A DNA stretch of 54,265 nucleotides from Mesorhizobium silamurunense (GTDB taxonomy: Bacteria > Pseudomonadota > Alphaproteobacteria > Rhizobiales > Rhizobiaceae), in assembly GCF_014843825.1 (NCBI RefSeq), contig NZ_JHQR01000053.1, forward strand, positions 1 to 54,265, read 5' to 3'. The first letter of the stretch is position 1. Each line of letters begins with the position of its first letter. Below, one piece after another: positions 36,823 to 45,706 of this stretch. The notes under the pieces are model-generated. The model saw only the letters and a program-made list of their open reading frames with translations. It was not told where the DNA came from and searched no databases. The translations under genes were made by a program, and so were the position numbers.

Positions 36823-37299
36823 ATGACAAAGATCGCCTTCATCGGACTCGGTTCGATGGGCGGGCCCATGGCCCGAAATCTTCTCAAGCGCAGCTTTGAA
36901 GTTCAGGGCTTCCATATCGCCGCAAAGAGCCTCGCGGATCTACAAGCTCCGGGAGGCACGCCGGCCGTCTCGGCTGCCGGAGCCTGCGCGGGCGCGAATT
37001 TTGTCTTGCTTATGGTGGTCGATGCGGCGCAGGCGCAAGCGGTGCTCTTCACCGATGGAGCGCTTGCGGCAGCGCCTTCTGACGCGACCGTCTGTCTGAT
37101 GGCGACCGGTCCGCCGAAATCGGTCGAATCTATCGCCGCGCGCGTTACCGCGACCGGGCGAGGATTCATCGACGCGCCGGTCTCGGGCGGCACTGCTGGG
37201 GCAACAGCCGGGACGCTGACGATCTTGGCGGCTGCGCCGCGGAGCAGCGCCGGTGCTGGGTCATGCCCGATCGGAAAGCCGCCGCGCAAGAGACAGTAG
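36823..37299 (+). pseudogene. 3-hydroxyisobutyrate dehydrogenase family gene, 3' truncated
   Basis: The 158 residues are the NAD(P)-binding half of a beta-hydroxyacid dehydrogenase: KIAFIGLGSMGGPMARNLL (GxGxxG) and the substrate loop FIDAPVSGGTAGATAGTLTI. The family usually has about 295 residues; after TLTILAAAP the reading becomes unrelated and stops, and the catalytic Lys domain is missing. The ribosome site (AGGAGGATGCAGC) is excellent and a NifA/sigma-54 promoter lies upstream, so a short NAD-binding protein could still be made. I regard it as a truncated gene. Confidence 0.75.
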
Positions 37300-37437
37300 C
37301 CGCGATCCAGGCGGCTATGCGATTGGCGAGACGAAGCCTGCAACCGCCAGAGTAATCGTGCGCAGGATCGCGCCGCGCGGCCTGATGCGATACCATCTCT
37401 CGCCGCACCGCGCTGAGGGCTTCGTCTGTCAGGCGGT

Positions 37438-38655
37438 CTAGGTTTCGCGTTTTGGGCCGAGCACGAACACTGTCGGGACGGCGAGGAACGTGGCAACCGC
37501 GCTGTAGGCAACGACGCTAGCAACGCCGGCATTATCCACCAGTAGTCCGCCGAAAATCGCGCCGGCTGCGATGGCCAACTGGAACGTTGCGGTCATTAGC
37601 GCACCGGCGCTTTCGGCCTGCTCGGGAGCAGCGCGCAGCACCATCCACGTCTGTAGCCCCACCGGCACCGCGCCGAAGGCAAAACCCCATACGACAACCG
37701 CAATCGCCGAGACCAAGGCCGATGCTCCCACCGTCAGCAGCGAGACAGCGGCTATCGCTATGAGCAGGGGCGGAAGAGCCGCGACTGCCTTGAGGCTGTG
37801 CTTGCCCACGAATGCGCCGGCCAAATTACCGAAGAAACCGCCGATGCCAGAAGCGAGCAAGACTAGCGAGATCGTCTCGATATCGAGCGCAGGAATCTTC
37901 TCGAGAAAGGGACGGATGTAGATGAAGCTGGCGAAGTGCCCAGAAGCGACCAGCAGGACAACCAAATACGCGACCCTGGTCGTTGGATTCTTGGCCGCAT
38001 CTAGCAGACTGCGGAATGTAGCCACTTCAATCGGAGGCAGCGTCGGAATGGTTATGAGTTGGACCAGCAATGTTATGGCATTAACGAATACGGCGATCAT
38101 GAAGGCGGCTCGCCATCCCCAGATCTCTCCGACATAAGCGCCGGCAGGAGGCGCGCAAACGGTAGCGACGGAAACGCCGGTGATGATGATCGACATGGCG
38201 CGCGGCAGGAAGTGACTTGGAACGAGCCGCATCGCCAGCGCTGCCGAAATCGACCAGAAGCCTCCGAGCGCTATGCCGAGCACGACACGTGCCGTCAGGA
38301 AAACTGGCAGTGACCAGGCGACCTCCGCCAGAACGTTGGACAGGATCTGCAGCAGCGTCATCGCCCACATAACGATTTTGCGGTCCAGGCGCCTTGTAAT
38401 AATGGCCATCGTCGGCGCCGAGATCGTCCCGGCGATTGCGGTCGCTGTCAGCGCCTGACCAGCCGCACCCTTGGTGATACCGAGATCATGCGCGAGTGGC
38501 GTCAACACGCTTGCAGGTAGAAACTCTGCCGTCACCAGTCCGAAGGTGCCCAAGGCAAGCGAAATGACCGCACCCCATGCGGGACAAGACCGTTGATCGG
38601 GCTTTTCTGGCTCGTGCAGAGCAGCGTCCGTGAAGCCTGTCGCCGATTCGGCCAT
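37438..38655 (-). CDS. MFS transporter (DHA1/AraJ-like efflux)
   Basis: A 405-residue major-facilitator protein with twelve predicted membrane segments. It has the motif-A-like loop (TRRLDRKIVMW, after helix 2) and the family helix-4/5 signature RVVLGIALGGFWSISAALAM. It resembles AraJ/YdhP-type sugar or drug efflux proteins. The N-terminal 25 residues are soluble. It is transcribed away from the P450 operon. The substrate is unknown. Confidence 0.9.
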   Translation of the reverse strand: MAESATGFTDAALHEPEKPDQRSCPAWGAVISLALGTFGLVTAEFLPASVLTPLAHDLGITKGAAGQALTATAIAGTISAPTMAIITRRLDRKIVMWAMTLLQILSNVLAEVAWSLPVFLTARVVLGIALGGFWSISAALAMRLVPSHFLPRAMSIIITGVSVATVCAPPAGAYVGEIWGWRAAFMIAVFVNAITLLVQLITIPTLPPIEVATFRSLLDAAKNPTTRVAYLVVLLVASGHFASFIYIRPFLEKIPALDIETISLVLLASGIGGFFGNLAGAFVGKHSLKAVAALPPLLIAIAAVSLLTVGASALVSAIAVVVWGFAFGAVPVGLQTWMVLRAAPEQAESAGALMTATFQLAIAAGAIFGGLLVDNAGVASVVAYSAVATFLAVPTVFVLGPKRET

Positions 38656-38714
38656 GAATAAGCTCTTCAGTTTGAATGCGCTGCAACATGGGGTGGATGG
38701 GTCGACCCATCAAA

Positions 38715-38825
38715 GCCAGAAGCGCCGCCTTTTCCGGCGGCACTCAGCGACATGTTGTGACCGTGCGGCGTGCAATATCGATGCCGTTTCCTTGAGTCGG
38801 AGACGCTGTCGTCGAGGACGGGACA
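38715..38825 (-). pseudogene. fragment of rpoN 3' end
   Basis: Bases 38757-38822 closely resemble 45815-45880, the RpoN-box part of the rpoN gene in this window: both contain GTGCGGCGTGC, then TCGATGCCG, then TTTCCTTGAG. The similarity continues more weakly toward 38715, where the end of rpoN would lie. So about 100 bases of an rpoN copy remain here, just upstream of promoter module B. It encodes nothing functional. Confidence 0.6.
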
Positions 38826-38870
38826 ATGCCCCGAGGTTCGGCGGGAACGCTCGGTCACCAGAACGAGAGA

Positions 38871-38985
38871 TGTCCGAAGCTGAACAAGAATGTCGCAAGC
38901 CCGACCAAAAGGCCGCCAAGGCTCGGCCGCCGTTACCGGGCAAGTGGTGCAACACAAACGGTGCGCTAACCGGCACGCAACTTGC
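38871..38985 (+). promoter_or_regulatory. NifA/sigma-54 promoter module B (P450 operon)
   Basis: NifA site TGTCCGAAGCTGAACA (38871-38886) and -24/-12 CGGCAC-GCAAC-TTGC (38971-38985), with the shared intervening sequence of modules A and C. It points at the P450 gene 170 bp downstream. The similarity with module C continues for about 60 bp past the -12 element. Confidence 0.9.
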
Positions 38986-39154
38986 TCTCTGACAGTTTTG
39001 TAGGGTGGCGTCAGCAGTGCGTGATGGAGTTCAGCGTCATTGACCAATCTGTACGGCGCCTGATCCGGGGCGTGTCCCGTGCTGGCAATCGACCTTGTGA
39101 CCAGCCGTGCGATCCAATCTAGCGCAAGAACGCCTGACGTTCAGGAGAGACCAA

Positions 39155-40372
39155 ATGACGATTAATGCGGTTCCAGATCATGTCCCGCCCGAAATGGTGA
39201 GGGACTTCAGTCTGTTTACGTCGCCTGGCATGGCGTCGACGCCCAACGGAGATCCGCACGCAGCTGTCGCTTGCGTCCATGCCGGGCCGCCGATCTTTTA
39301 TTCGCCCTACAACACGCGCGATGGCCGGGGTACCTGGGTCATCACTCGCGCCGCAGACCAACGCCGTGTGCTGCAGGACGCCGAAACCTTTTCCAGCCAT
39401 CGCAGCATCTTCTCATCCGCGCTGGGCGAAAACTGGCCGATGATCCCGCTTGAACTCGATCCACCGGCCCATGGCGTCTTTCGCTCACTGCTCAATCCGC
39501 TGCTTTCGCCAAAGCGGGTGGTGGTATTGGAGCCGAAGGTCCGCGAGCGAGCAATCACGCTGATCCTTAGGATCGCCGCATCGGGCACAAGCTGCGACGT
39601 CATGAAGGATTTTGCCTTTCCTTTCACGGTCAGCATCTTTCTTCGCCTTCTGGGGCTTCCGGATCACCGACTCGATACATTTGTCGGCTGGGCGAAAGAT
39701 CTGCTCCACGGCGACGATGTGAAGCGACCGGCGGCGGCCCGGACGATTGTGGCCTTCATCGACGAACTTGCAACCAAGCGCCGCAAGGAACCGGTCGACG
39801 ATTTCATGACTTTCATCATCCAGGCACAGGTCGAGGGCCGCCGGCTGACCGAGGAGGAAGTCCGTGGGATCGGCGTGCTCGTGTTCATTGCGGGCCTCGA
39901 CACGGTCGCGGCAGCTATAGGCTTTGGCTTGGCTTATCTCGCGCGCAACATCAAAGATCAAGATTTGCTCCGGCGCGAACCGGACCGAATCGTGCTCGCA
40001 GCCGAAGAATTGCTGCGCGCCTATCCAAGCGTTCAGATAATCCGAGTGGCAACCAAAGATATAGACTTCGAAGGCGCGCCGATCCGCAAGGGGGACTATG
40101 TTTCCTGCGCCGCGATGATTGCCAATCGTGACCCAGCGGAATTCGAATGCCCCAACACGGTCGATCTGGCGCGAGAGGACAACCGCCACGCCGCCTTTGG
40201 CTATGGTCCCCATCGTTGCCTTGGCTCACACCTTGCCCGGCGGGAGATTGTCATTGGCCTGGAGGAGTGGCTGGCGCGTATCCCGGCTTTCCGGATCCAG
40301 AACGCTACGGCACCCATTACCTCCGGCGGCCATCTATTCGGGATCGAAAATCTGATCCTGGACTGGTCCTGA
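39155..40372 (+). CDS. cytochrome P450, CYP127-like
   Basis: A 405-residue soluble bacterial P450. The I-helix oxygen-binding motif is in FIAGLDTVAAAIG, the ExxR pair in EELLRAYPS, and the haem cysteine is C355 in FGYGPHRCLGSHLARRE. The start at 39155 follows AGGAGAGACC. From memory it resembles CYP127A of rhizobial symbiotic plasmids. It is the first gene of a NifA-driven run that supplies its own ferredoxin. The substrate is unknown; the run has no terpene synthase, so it is not the gibberellin operon. Confidence 0.9.
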   Translation: MTINAVPDHVPPEMVRDFSLFTSPGMASTPNGDPHAAVACVHAGPPIFYSPYNTRDGRGTWVITRAADQRRVLQDAETFSSHRSIFSSALGENWPMIPLELDPPAHGVFRSLLNPLLSPKRVVVLEPKVRERAITLILRIAASGTSCDVMKDFAFPFTVSIFLRLLGLPDHRLDTFVGWAKDLLHGDDVKRPAAARTIVAFIDELATKRRKEPVDDFMTFIIQAQVEGRRLTEEEVRGIGVLVFIAGLDTVAAAIGFGLAYLARNIKDQDLLRREPDRIVLAAEELLRAYPSVQIIRVATKDIDFEGAPIRKGDYVSCAAMIANRDPAEFECPNTVDLAREDNRHAAFGYGPHRCLGSHLARREIVIGLEEWLARIPAFRIQNATAPITSGGHLFGIENLILDWS

Positions 40373-40416
40373 CCAAGCCCGTCTCGAGCCGGGGCACAGA
40401 CATTGGAGGTGGCGCT

Positions 40417-40662
40417 ATGCGCATTATTGTTCACAAAACCAAATGCCAGGGTCACGCGCGATGCTCGGCGCAAGCGCCGGACGTCTTCAAGCTTGATGAC
40501 GAGGGCTACATCCTGCCCGGTGACATTGAGGTTGCGGAGGGGCAGCAACTGCTTGCGTCACGCGGTGCGCGATCCTGCCCCGAACGTGCGCTGGAACTCG
40601 ACCCTACACCCGCTGCGCGAGTTGTACCGGACGCCATTGAACCGAGAGTCTGGCGGGCTTGA
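40417..40662 (+). CDS. [3Fe-4S] P450-type ferredoxin
   Basis: An 81-residue ferredoxin of the type that feeds bacterial P450s: CQGHARC near the start and the final Cys in ARSCPERALEL, three ligands with a non-Cys residue (His) at the second position, which usually means a 3Fe-4S cluster. A GGAGGTGGCGCT ribosome site precedes the start. It lies 44 bp after the P450 and presumably serves it. Confidence 0.92.
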   Translation: MRIIVHKTKCQGHARCSAQAPDVFKLDDEGYILPGDIEVAEGQQLLASRGARSCPERALELDPTPAARVVPDAIEPRVWRA

Positions 40663-40755
40663 ATGGGGATCGACCCTGTGGCCGCATTCTGAAAGACGGC
40701 AGGCGGCCGCTGTCCCACCCTCCTCCTCCCTATCACCGAACTTGCGGTAGAGACG

Positions 40756-41295
40756 ATGGACCAGGCAAATATTAACGAATTACACGACCGTGAGGCAATC
40801 CGCGACTGCCTCTATCGATACTGCCGGGGGATAGATCGCGCGGATGAGGCGGCGTTGCGCAGCGCCTACTGGCCCGATGCGCATGACAAACACGGGGCCT
40901 ATTGCGGCTCGGCAGAGGGCTTCATCCGGTTTGCGCTCGGTGTCTTCAAGACCGAGCCTCGCAACATCCATCAGATCACGAACGTCCTGATCGAATTCAT
41001 CAGCCGGGCAGAGGCCGCGGTCGAGAGCTATTTCACCGCGCTGCAACACGGACCTGACAAATACGGAGAAGTACGCCAGACGCTCCTCTGCGGCCGCTAC
41101 TGCGATCTGTTTCAGAAGAGGGAAGGGGAGTGGCGGATTGCCGAACGGACGGTGGTCTACGATTGGCTCGAGGAGCAGATCCCACCAGCGGTCCTTGACG
41201 CAGAACGGTTCGGCCCGCGACAGCCGATTGGAGCACCTCATCCGCACGATCCGGTCTACGCGCTCGGGAAGCGTCGCATTCCTTTTTCGCCATGA
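40756..41295 (+). CDS. NTF2-like (SnoaL-type) protein
   Basis: A 179-residue protein of the NTF2/SnoaL fold: [20 protein letters not shown] then [11 protein letters not shown] at the front, the [10 protein letters not shown] strand, and the [20 protein letters not shown] hairpin. Members are often hydratases, isomerases or ring-hydroxylating-enzyme partners in catabolic or biosynthetic operons. Here it stands between the P450/ferredoxin pair and the double SDR. Confidence 0.82.
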   Translation: MDQANINELHDREAIRDCLYRYCRGIDRADEAALRSAYWPDAHDKHGAYCGSAEGFIRFALGVFKTEPRNIHQITNVLIEFISRAEAAVESYFTALQHGPDKYGEVRQTLLCGRYCDLFQKREGEWRIAERTVVYDWLEEQIPPAVLDAERFGPRQPIGAPHPHDPVYALGKRRIPFSP

Positions 41296-41714
41296 TGCCT
41301 TCAGAGATTTCGAACGGGAGATTCGCGTTGGCCGAGGGGACAAGAGACTATGCAACTTTGCAATGTTACAGCGCGCCCGGCGAAAGCCTGCCCGGTGAAG
41401 ATGCGGCCGGTAGGATTGCCTTTCCGCCCGCGAAGGCTTGACCGTGACAGCGATCAGCCCTGTCGCCACGAGCCTGCTGACGATGCTTGTGCAGCGATTT
41501 TGCGGGATTCCGGCAGAGCCTTTCATCAAGGTAAGCGCCTGTCCTCGGTGGCCCTCACCAGCTTCGACTGCCAAATCGAGAGTTGGACCGCTGGCGAAAC
41601 GCAAGACGTCTATCTGGGGCCGCAACTGTCTGTCACCCGGGCGGGCTGCTTAACGTCATTCCGCTGCCCAACGGGTGATGGGCTGAGATCGCTGAGGTCG
41701 TCCCGGAGAAGCTC
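41296..41714. other. 0.42 kb gap inside the P450 operon, possibly a decayed gene
   Basis: No complete gene is visible, although operon genes elsewhere here are tightly packed. All six frames are broken by stops. I could not identify a family, so a lost gene is only a suspicion from spacing. Confidence 0.4.
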
Positions 41715-43316
41715 ATGAAGCAGGCAGGACGCATCGTCATCATTACAGGCGCCGCAGGCGGGATCGGCCGAGCCCTGGTCGATATTCTTGCCGGGGACGG
41801 AGACACTGTTGTTGCGGTGGACCTTCCGGGCAGCGGCGTCGTTGATTTAGCTCGTGGTCTCGGCTACCCGCATCTCGGCCTCGAGTGCGATGTCTCGAAA
41901 GAGGAGGATATTCTCGCGCTTTACGGCCGGGTCGAAGCACAGTTCGCTGAGATCGGCGTCCTCATCAACAACGCAGCGGTGGGACCCACCATGGCTGCGA
42001 CTGTCGACACCGGCGTCGACGCCTTCCGACGCGGCCTGGCAGTAAACCTAATTGGGCCGTTCGTCATGGCTCGCGAAGCGGCGAGACGCATGAGGCGAGG
42101 CGGTGCCATCGTCAACGTCGCTTCCATGGCAGGCATGGTCGGCAATCCCAAACGCAATGCCTACGCAGCCTCGAAAGCAGGCCTGATCTCGTTGACGAGG
42201 TCGCTTGCATGCGAGTGGGCGTCTTGTGGCATCCGCGTGACGGCGGTAGCGCCGGGCTACGTGCGCACGCCGATGGTCGCAGAACTGGAACGCGCGGGCA
42301 AAGTGGACCTCGCCGCCGTGCGCCGCCGTGTGCCGATGGGGCGCTTGGCGCGGTCCGACGAGATCGCCCGCGCCGTGCGTTTTCTGGCCAGCACGCAGGC
42401 GCGCTACATCACCGGATCGGTGCTCGCGGTTGACGGCGGCTGGATGTCGTTCAACCAGCCGGGGGATGCGCACCCACCGGTGGATGGGACGCCCCGAGCC
42501 GAACTCTCCCGTCCGGACGAACGCACCGACGCACGAATCGTGCTCGTCACGGGCGGCGCGAACGGCATAGGCGCGGCCATCGTTCGCCGCTTTGCCGCCA
42601 GCGGCGATACCGTCGTGATTGCTGATAGAGATGGCGCTGCAGCGGCAGAGCTCGCTGGATTGCTCGGCGGCAAGACCCCGGCCAAATCCGTGGACGTGGC
42701 CGTTGAGAGCGAGGTGGTGGCCCTATTCGAGGAGCTGCGGGGACGGTTCGGGCGCATTGATGTCCTCGTCAACGGTGCCTCCGTCGCCGAGACCTTGTTG
42801 TCGGGGATCGAACAAGCACCGGAACAGATCGAACACGTCCTGGAGGTCAATCTCACCGGAGCCTTCACCTGCGCGCGCGAGGCGCTCAAGGCGATGGGCC
42901 CCGGCGGCGTGATCCTCAACCTCGGATCGATCAACAACTATCTGCCGTTCGCGCCGCGCCATGCCTACGGCGCCTCCAAGGCGGGGATGGACATTCTGAC
43001 CCGATGCATGGCGGCCGAACTCGGACCGGTGGGGATACGAACAGCCACCGTCGCTCCCGGCTACATCCGCACGCCTGCACTTGCTCAGTTGGCGAAGGCC
43101 GGCCGCATCGACTCGACAGCAATCGGACGACGCATCCCCACAGGCACGACGGGACGGCCAGAAGACGTCGCAGATGCGGCGTTCTTCCTTGCGTCGTCTG
43201 ACGCCTCATACATCAACGGCTCGATCCTCTACGTGGACGGCGGCTGGACCTCGTTCGGTGATCCGGGAAACGCCTGTGAACTCTATGACGAATGTTTTGC
43301 GGAGACCGTGGGTTGA
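41715..43316 (+). CDS. tandem short-chain dehydrogenase/reductase (two SDR domains)
   Basis: A 533-residue fusion of two classical SDR domains (about 1-255 and 272-525). Each has the nucleotide motif (TGAAGGIGRAL; TGGANGIGAAI), the NNA-type loop (INNAAVG; VNGASVA) and a catalytic Ser...Tyr-x3-Lys (YAASKAG; YGASKAG). Two complete active sites suggest two successive oxidations, or one on each half of a substrate. I recall the same double SDR next to a P450 and an LLM protein on the NGR234 symbiotic plasmid (y4vI). The start follows CGGAGAAGCTC. Confidence 0.92.
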   Translation: MKQAGRIVIITGAAGGIGRALVDILAGDGDTVVAVDLPGSGVVDLARGLGYPHLGLECDVSKEEDILALYGRVEAQFAEIGVLINNAAVGPTMAATVDTGVDAFRRGLAVNLIGPFVMAREAARRMRRGGAIVNVASMAGMVGNPKRNAYAASKAGLISLTRSLACEWASCGIRVTAVAPGYVRTPMVAELERAGKVDLAAVRRRVPMGRLARSDEIARAVRFLASTQARYITGSVLAVDGGWMSFNQPGDAHPPVDGTPRAELSRPDERTDARIVLVTGGANGIGAAIVRRFAASGDTVVIADRDGAAAAELAGLLGGKTPAKSVDVAVESEVVALFEELRGRFGRIDVLVNGASVAETLLSGIEQAPEQIEHVLEVNLTGAFTCAREALKAMGPGGVILNLGSINNYLPFAPRHAYGASKAGMDILTRCMAAELGPVGIRTATVAPGYIRTPALAQLAKAGRIDSTAIGRRIPTGTTGRPEDVADAAFFLASSDASYINGSILYVDGGWTSFGDPGNACELYDECFAETVG

Positions 43317-43631
43317 CTATCGACCATTCGCCAGCCGACGGGTTGCTGCTCATCGAAGCCGAAGACGTCCAGGGCTTCTGGCTTCGGCTGCGCGCGCCTC
43401 CGCAGCGTTTCCTGCAATCGAGCATGTCATCTTCGGCCATGACGAAAACGTCCTCATCGCGGTCGCGGTTCCAACCGCTCGGGGCGCGCCCGCAACCGCC
43501 GAATGGCGAGCGGTTTGCCGCAAGAATACGCCGGCGCCAAGGGCTGGAGCGACGCTGCGGCCAATGCCTTCTGTGCGCATGCCGGGCGCTGCCCCTGACC
43601 GGCAAACTCCCTCTGTAAACAAGGAAGCACC
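43317..43631. other. 0.3 kb gap before the LLM gene
   Basis: No supportable gene. A frame containing AFPAIEHVIFGHDENVLIAV looks partly protein-like but has no start, ribosome site or known motif. It may be another eroded operon gene. Confidence 0.35.
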
Positions 43632-44684
43632 ATGGAATTCGCGACCTTCATCCTTGCCGCCCAGCGCGGCTATCATCAATCGTCCGATAGCGTCATCCGC
43701 AACTCCATTGAACAGGCTGTCGTATCCGAGCAGGCTGGCTTCGATACTGCGTGGTTCGCGGAGCACCACTTCAACAATTACAGCCTGATTCCCTCGCCCT
43801 TGATGATGGTGGCGCACTGCGCCGGCGTGACGAGCACCATTCGCCTTGGCACCGCCGTCTGCGTGCTGCCGCTTTATCAACCTCAGCGCCTGCTTTCCGA
43901 GATCGGCTTCGCCGACATCGTTGCGAACGGCCGTCTCGAGCTCGGCGTCGGCTTGGGGTACCAGCAATTCGAGTTCGAGCGCTTCGGTGTAAATGTCGAT
44001 GAGGCTCCGGCCGTCTTCTCGGAATACTTGGACATCCTTCTGAAGGGCCTCAATCAAAACATCTTCGAGCACGACGGCCAGTATGAGAGCATACCCCCGA
44101 CAGCGATTTCGGTACGCACCGTGCAGAAGCCGACACCGCCGATCTGGATCGCCGGCGGGTCCGCGCGCATGCGCAGGGCCTATCGTGAGGGACACAATTT
44201 CTTTGTCACAGCATTCCACAATGGCTTAGCGACTTTGAGCACGCTGCGCGAATCCATCAAGAGGGCGGCGGCTTCCGCAGGTAAGAATGTCACGGACGCC
44301 AAGATATCGCTGCTGCGCTGCTGCTATGCCAGCGACGATGAGGCAGAGATCAACAGCTATCTCGACAATGCCCGCTTCCAGCGCCGGCTGTCTGAAGCAC
44401 TACATCAACGACGCCAGCAGAGCCTGGACGGCTATCTGCTGCAGGAAACGCCGACGCAGCAGGACCTGTCATTCGAGACGATGCGCGAGAACCTGCCGAT
44501 CGGCAGCGTGAATCGCGTGATTGATCGCCTATTGGAAGAGGTGGATATCTTGAAACCAGACCAGATCGCAATTCAGACCCAGTTGGGGGATTTCGACCAA
44601 AAGACTATGCTGCGCCAGATCGAGCTCTGGGGAGACAAGATCATCCCGGCGGTCAACAAGTCGCTCGCTCATGCCAGGGTTTGA
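43632..44684 (+). CDS. LLM-class flavin-dependent oxidoreductase
   Basis: A 350-residue luciferase-like protein: MEFATFILAAQRGYH, AGFDTAWFAEHHFNNYSL, STIRLGTAVCVLPLYQPQR, NGRLELGVGLGYQ and PPIWIAGGSARM are the standard blocks. The start follows AAGGAAGCACC. It is the last gene of the P450 run, downstream of the double SDR. It probably performs a flavin-dependent oxidation of the pathway intermediate; no flavin reductase is seen in the window. Confidence 0.88.
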   Translation: MEFATFILAAQRGYHQSSDSVIRNSIEQAVVSEQAGFDTAWFAEHHFNNYSLIPSPLMMVAHCAGVTSTIRLGTAVCVLPLYQPQRLLSEIGFADIVANGRLELGVGLGYQQFEFERFGVNVDEAPAVFSEYLDILLKGLNQNIFEHDGQYESIPPTAISVRTVQKPTPPIWIAGGSARMRRAYREGHNFFVTAFHNGLATLSTLRESIKRAAASAGKNVTDAKISLLRCCYASDDEAEINSYLDNARFQRRLSEALHQRRQQSLDGYLLQETPTQQDLSFETMRENLPIGSVNRVIDRLLEEVDILKPDQIAIQTQLGDFDQKTMLRQIELWGDKIIPAVNKSLAHARV

Positions 44685-45103
44685 AATCCGCAACGGCTTG
44701 AACTCTCACCTCGGCTGGTTAGTCGTTTCGAAAGGCAGAAGCGCGCGGTCAACAGCAGGCAGGCAGCCGAGGTCGCTCGCAGCGACAGGTTCAGGGGACC
44801 TATATCGAAGGTCTGTCAACGAATGCCTTGCCCCGGCTTCCATCGCGTTGCTACGGCCTCCGGCCGGAACGCAGCGTTCACCGTGCGCACGGCATCGATG
44901 GCGCGGGTGAAATCCTCGGCGCCTGCGACGGCGAGGACGATGACTTCGACGGCGAGCTCGATCGCATGATCATGGTCGTCGACCATGCCGGTCGCTGCGC
45001 TGGCTGCAGAGCCTGCGCCTCCGTCTGCTCGAAGACCTGCCAGCCCCATGTTGCGACCGACAAGGTCGCCGCATGCTGGAGGATAAACCAGGAGAACGCC
45101 ACC
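44685..45103. other. 0.4 kb upstream of nifQ with a ferredoxin-like reading
   Basis: The nifQ frame stays open upstream to 44828 and contains RCAGCRACASVC, which has the C-x2-C-x2-C-x3-C spacing of a 4Fe-4S ligand set, but only one set and no family context. The start with a good ribosome site is at 45104. I take the extension as probably non-coding. No NifA site or -24/-12 element was found here. Confidence 0.35.
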
Positions 45104-45706
45104 ATGTTCGCCCATCACAATTGCCGGCTCAGCGCCCGCCAAAAGAGGAGATTCGACCAGCATGTGCTTGCGTGTGTGCTTTCGCGTGCGCTCGAGGAGG
45201 TCGAGGCCGGCGAGGCGACGGCGACGGGGGCGACCGGTCTTTCGCGCGCCGAGCTGCGCGACGTCCTGCCCCGCGGTTTCCCCGCTGTTGCTGTCAACGC
45301 CTTCGCCTTGAAAGAGGTGAGCGACCCCGAGCCCGACATGGAGGAAGAACTTCTGCGCGGCCTGCTGCTGGCCCATGCCCGGCCGGACGACCCGGCGAGC
45401 ACCCGCTTCGCCAAGATCATCGCGCGACGTGCCATGCGCGATGATCATCTGTGGCAGGACCTTGGCCTTTCCAATCGGGCCGATCTCAGCCGCCTGCTTG
45501 CCACGCATTTTCCGACGCTGGCAGCCGGCAACACCCAGAACATGAAATGGAAGAGGTACTTTTACCGCAAGCTTTGCGAGGCGGAAGGTTTTTCGCTGTG
45601 CACCGCGCCCAGTTGCCGGGAATGCAACGATTTCGAAAACTGCTTCGGCCTGGAGGAAGGCGAAAGCCGCCTCGCACGCATAAAGAACGGGATCGCTCTG
45701 GATTAA
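45104..45706 (+). CDS. nifQ: molybdenum-processing protein NifQ
   Basis: A 200-residue NifQ, which helps deliver molybdenum for FeMo-cofactor. The C-terminal cysteine motif CTAPSCRECNDFENC has the diagnostic C-x4-C-x2-C-x5-C spacing, preceded by NMKWKRYFYRKLCEAEGF. The start at 45104 follows CAGGAGAACGCC; the frame is open further upstream. It could be the last gene of the P450 operon or have its own promoter. Its stop codon overlaps that of rpoN on the other strand. Confidence 0.92.
   Translation: MFAHHNCRLSARQKRRFDQHVLACVLSRALEEVEAGEATATGATGLSRAELRDVLPRGFPAVAVNAFALKEVSDPEPDMEEELLRGLLLAHARPDDPASTRFAKIIARRAMRDDHLWQDLGLSNRADLSRLLATHFPTLAAGNTQNMKWKRYFYRKLCEAEGFSLCTAPSCRECNDFENCFGLEEGESRLARIKNGIALD

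Noticed and set aside
40780..41625. 281-residue reverse-strand frame across the NTF2-like gene
   Set aside because: Antisense shadow of 40756-41295, which has clear family motifs, plus random GC-rich sequence.
43350..44219. 289-residue reverse-strand frame opposite the LLM gene
   Set aside because: Shadow of the LLM oxidoreductase; no ribosome site or motif.
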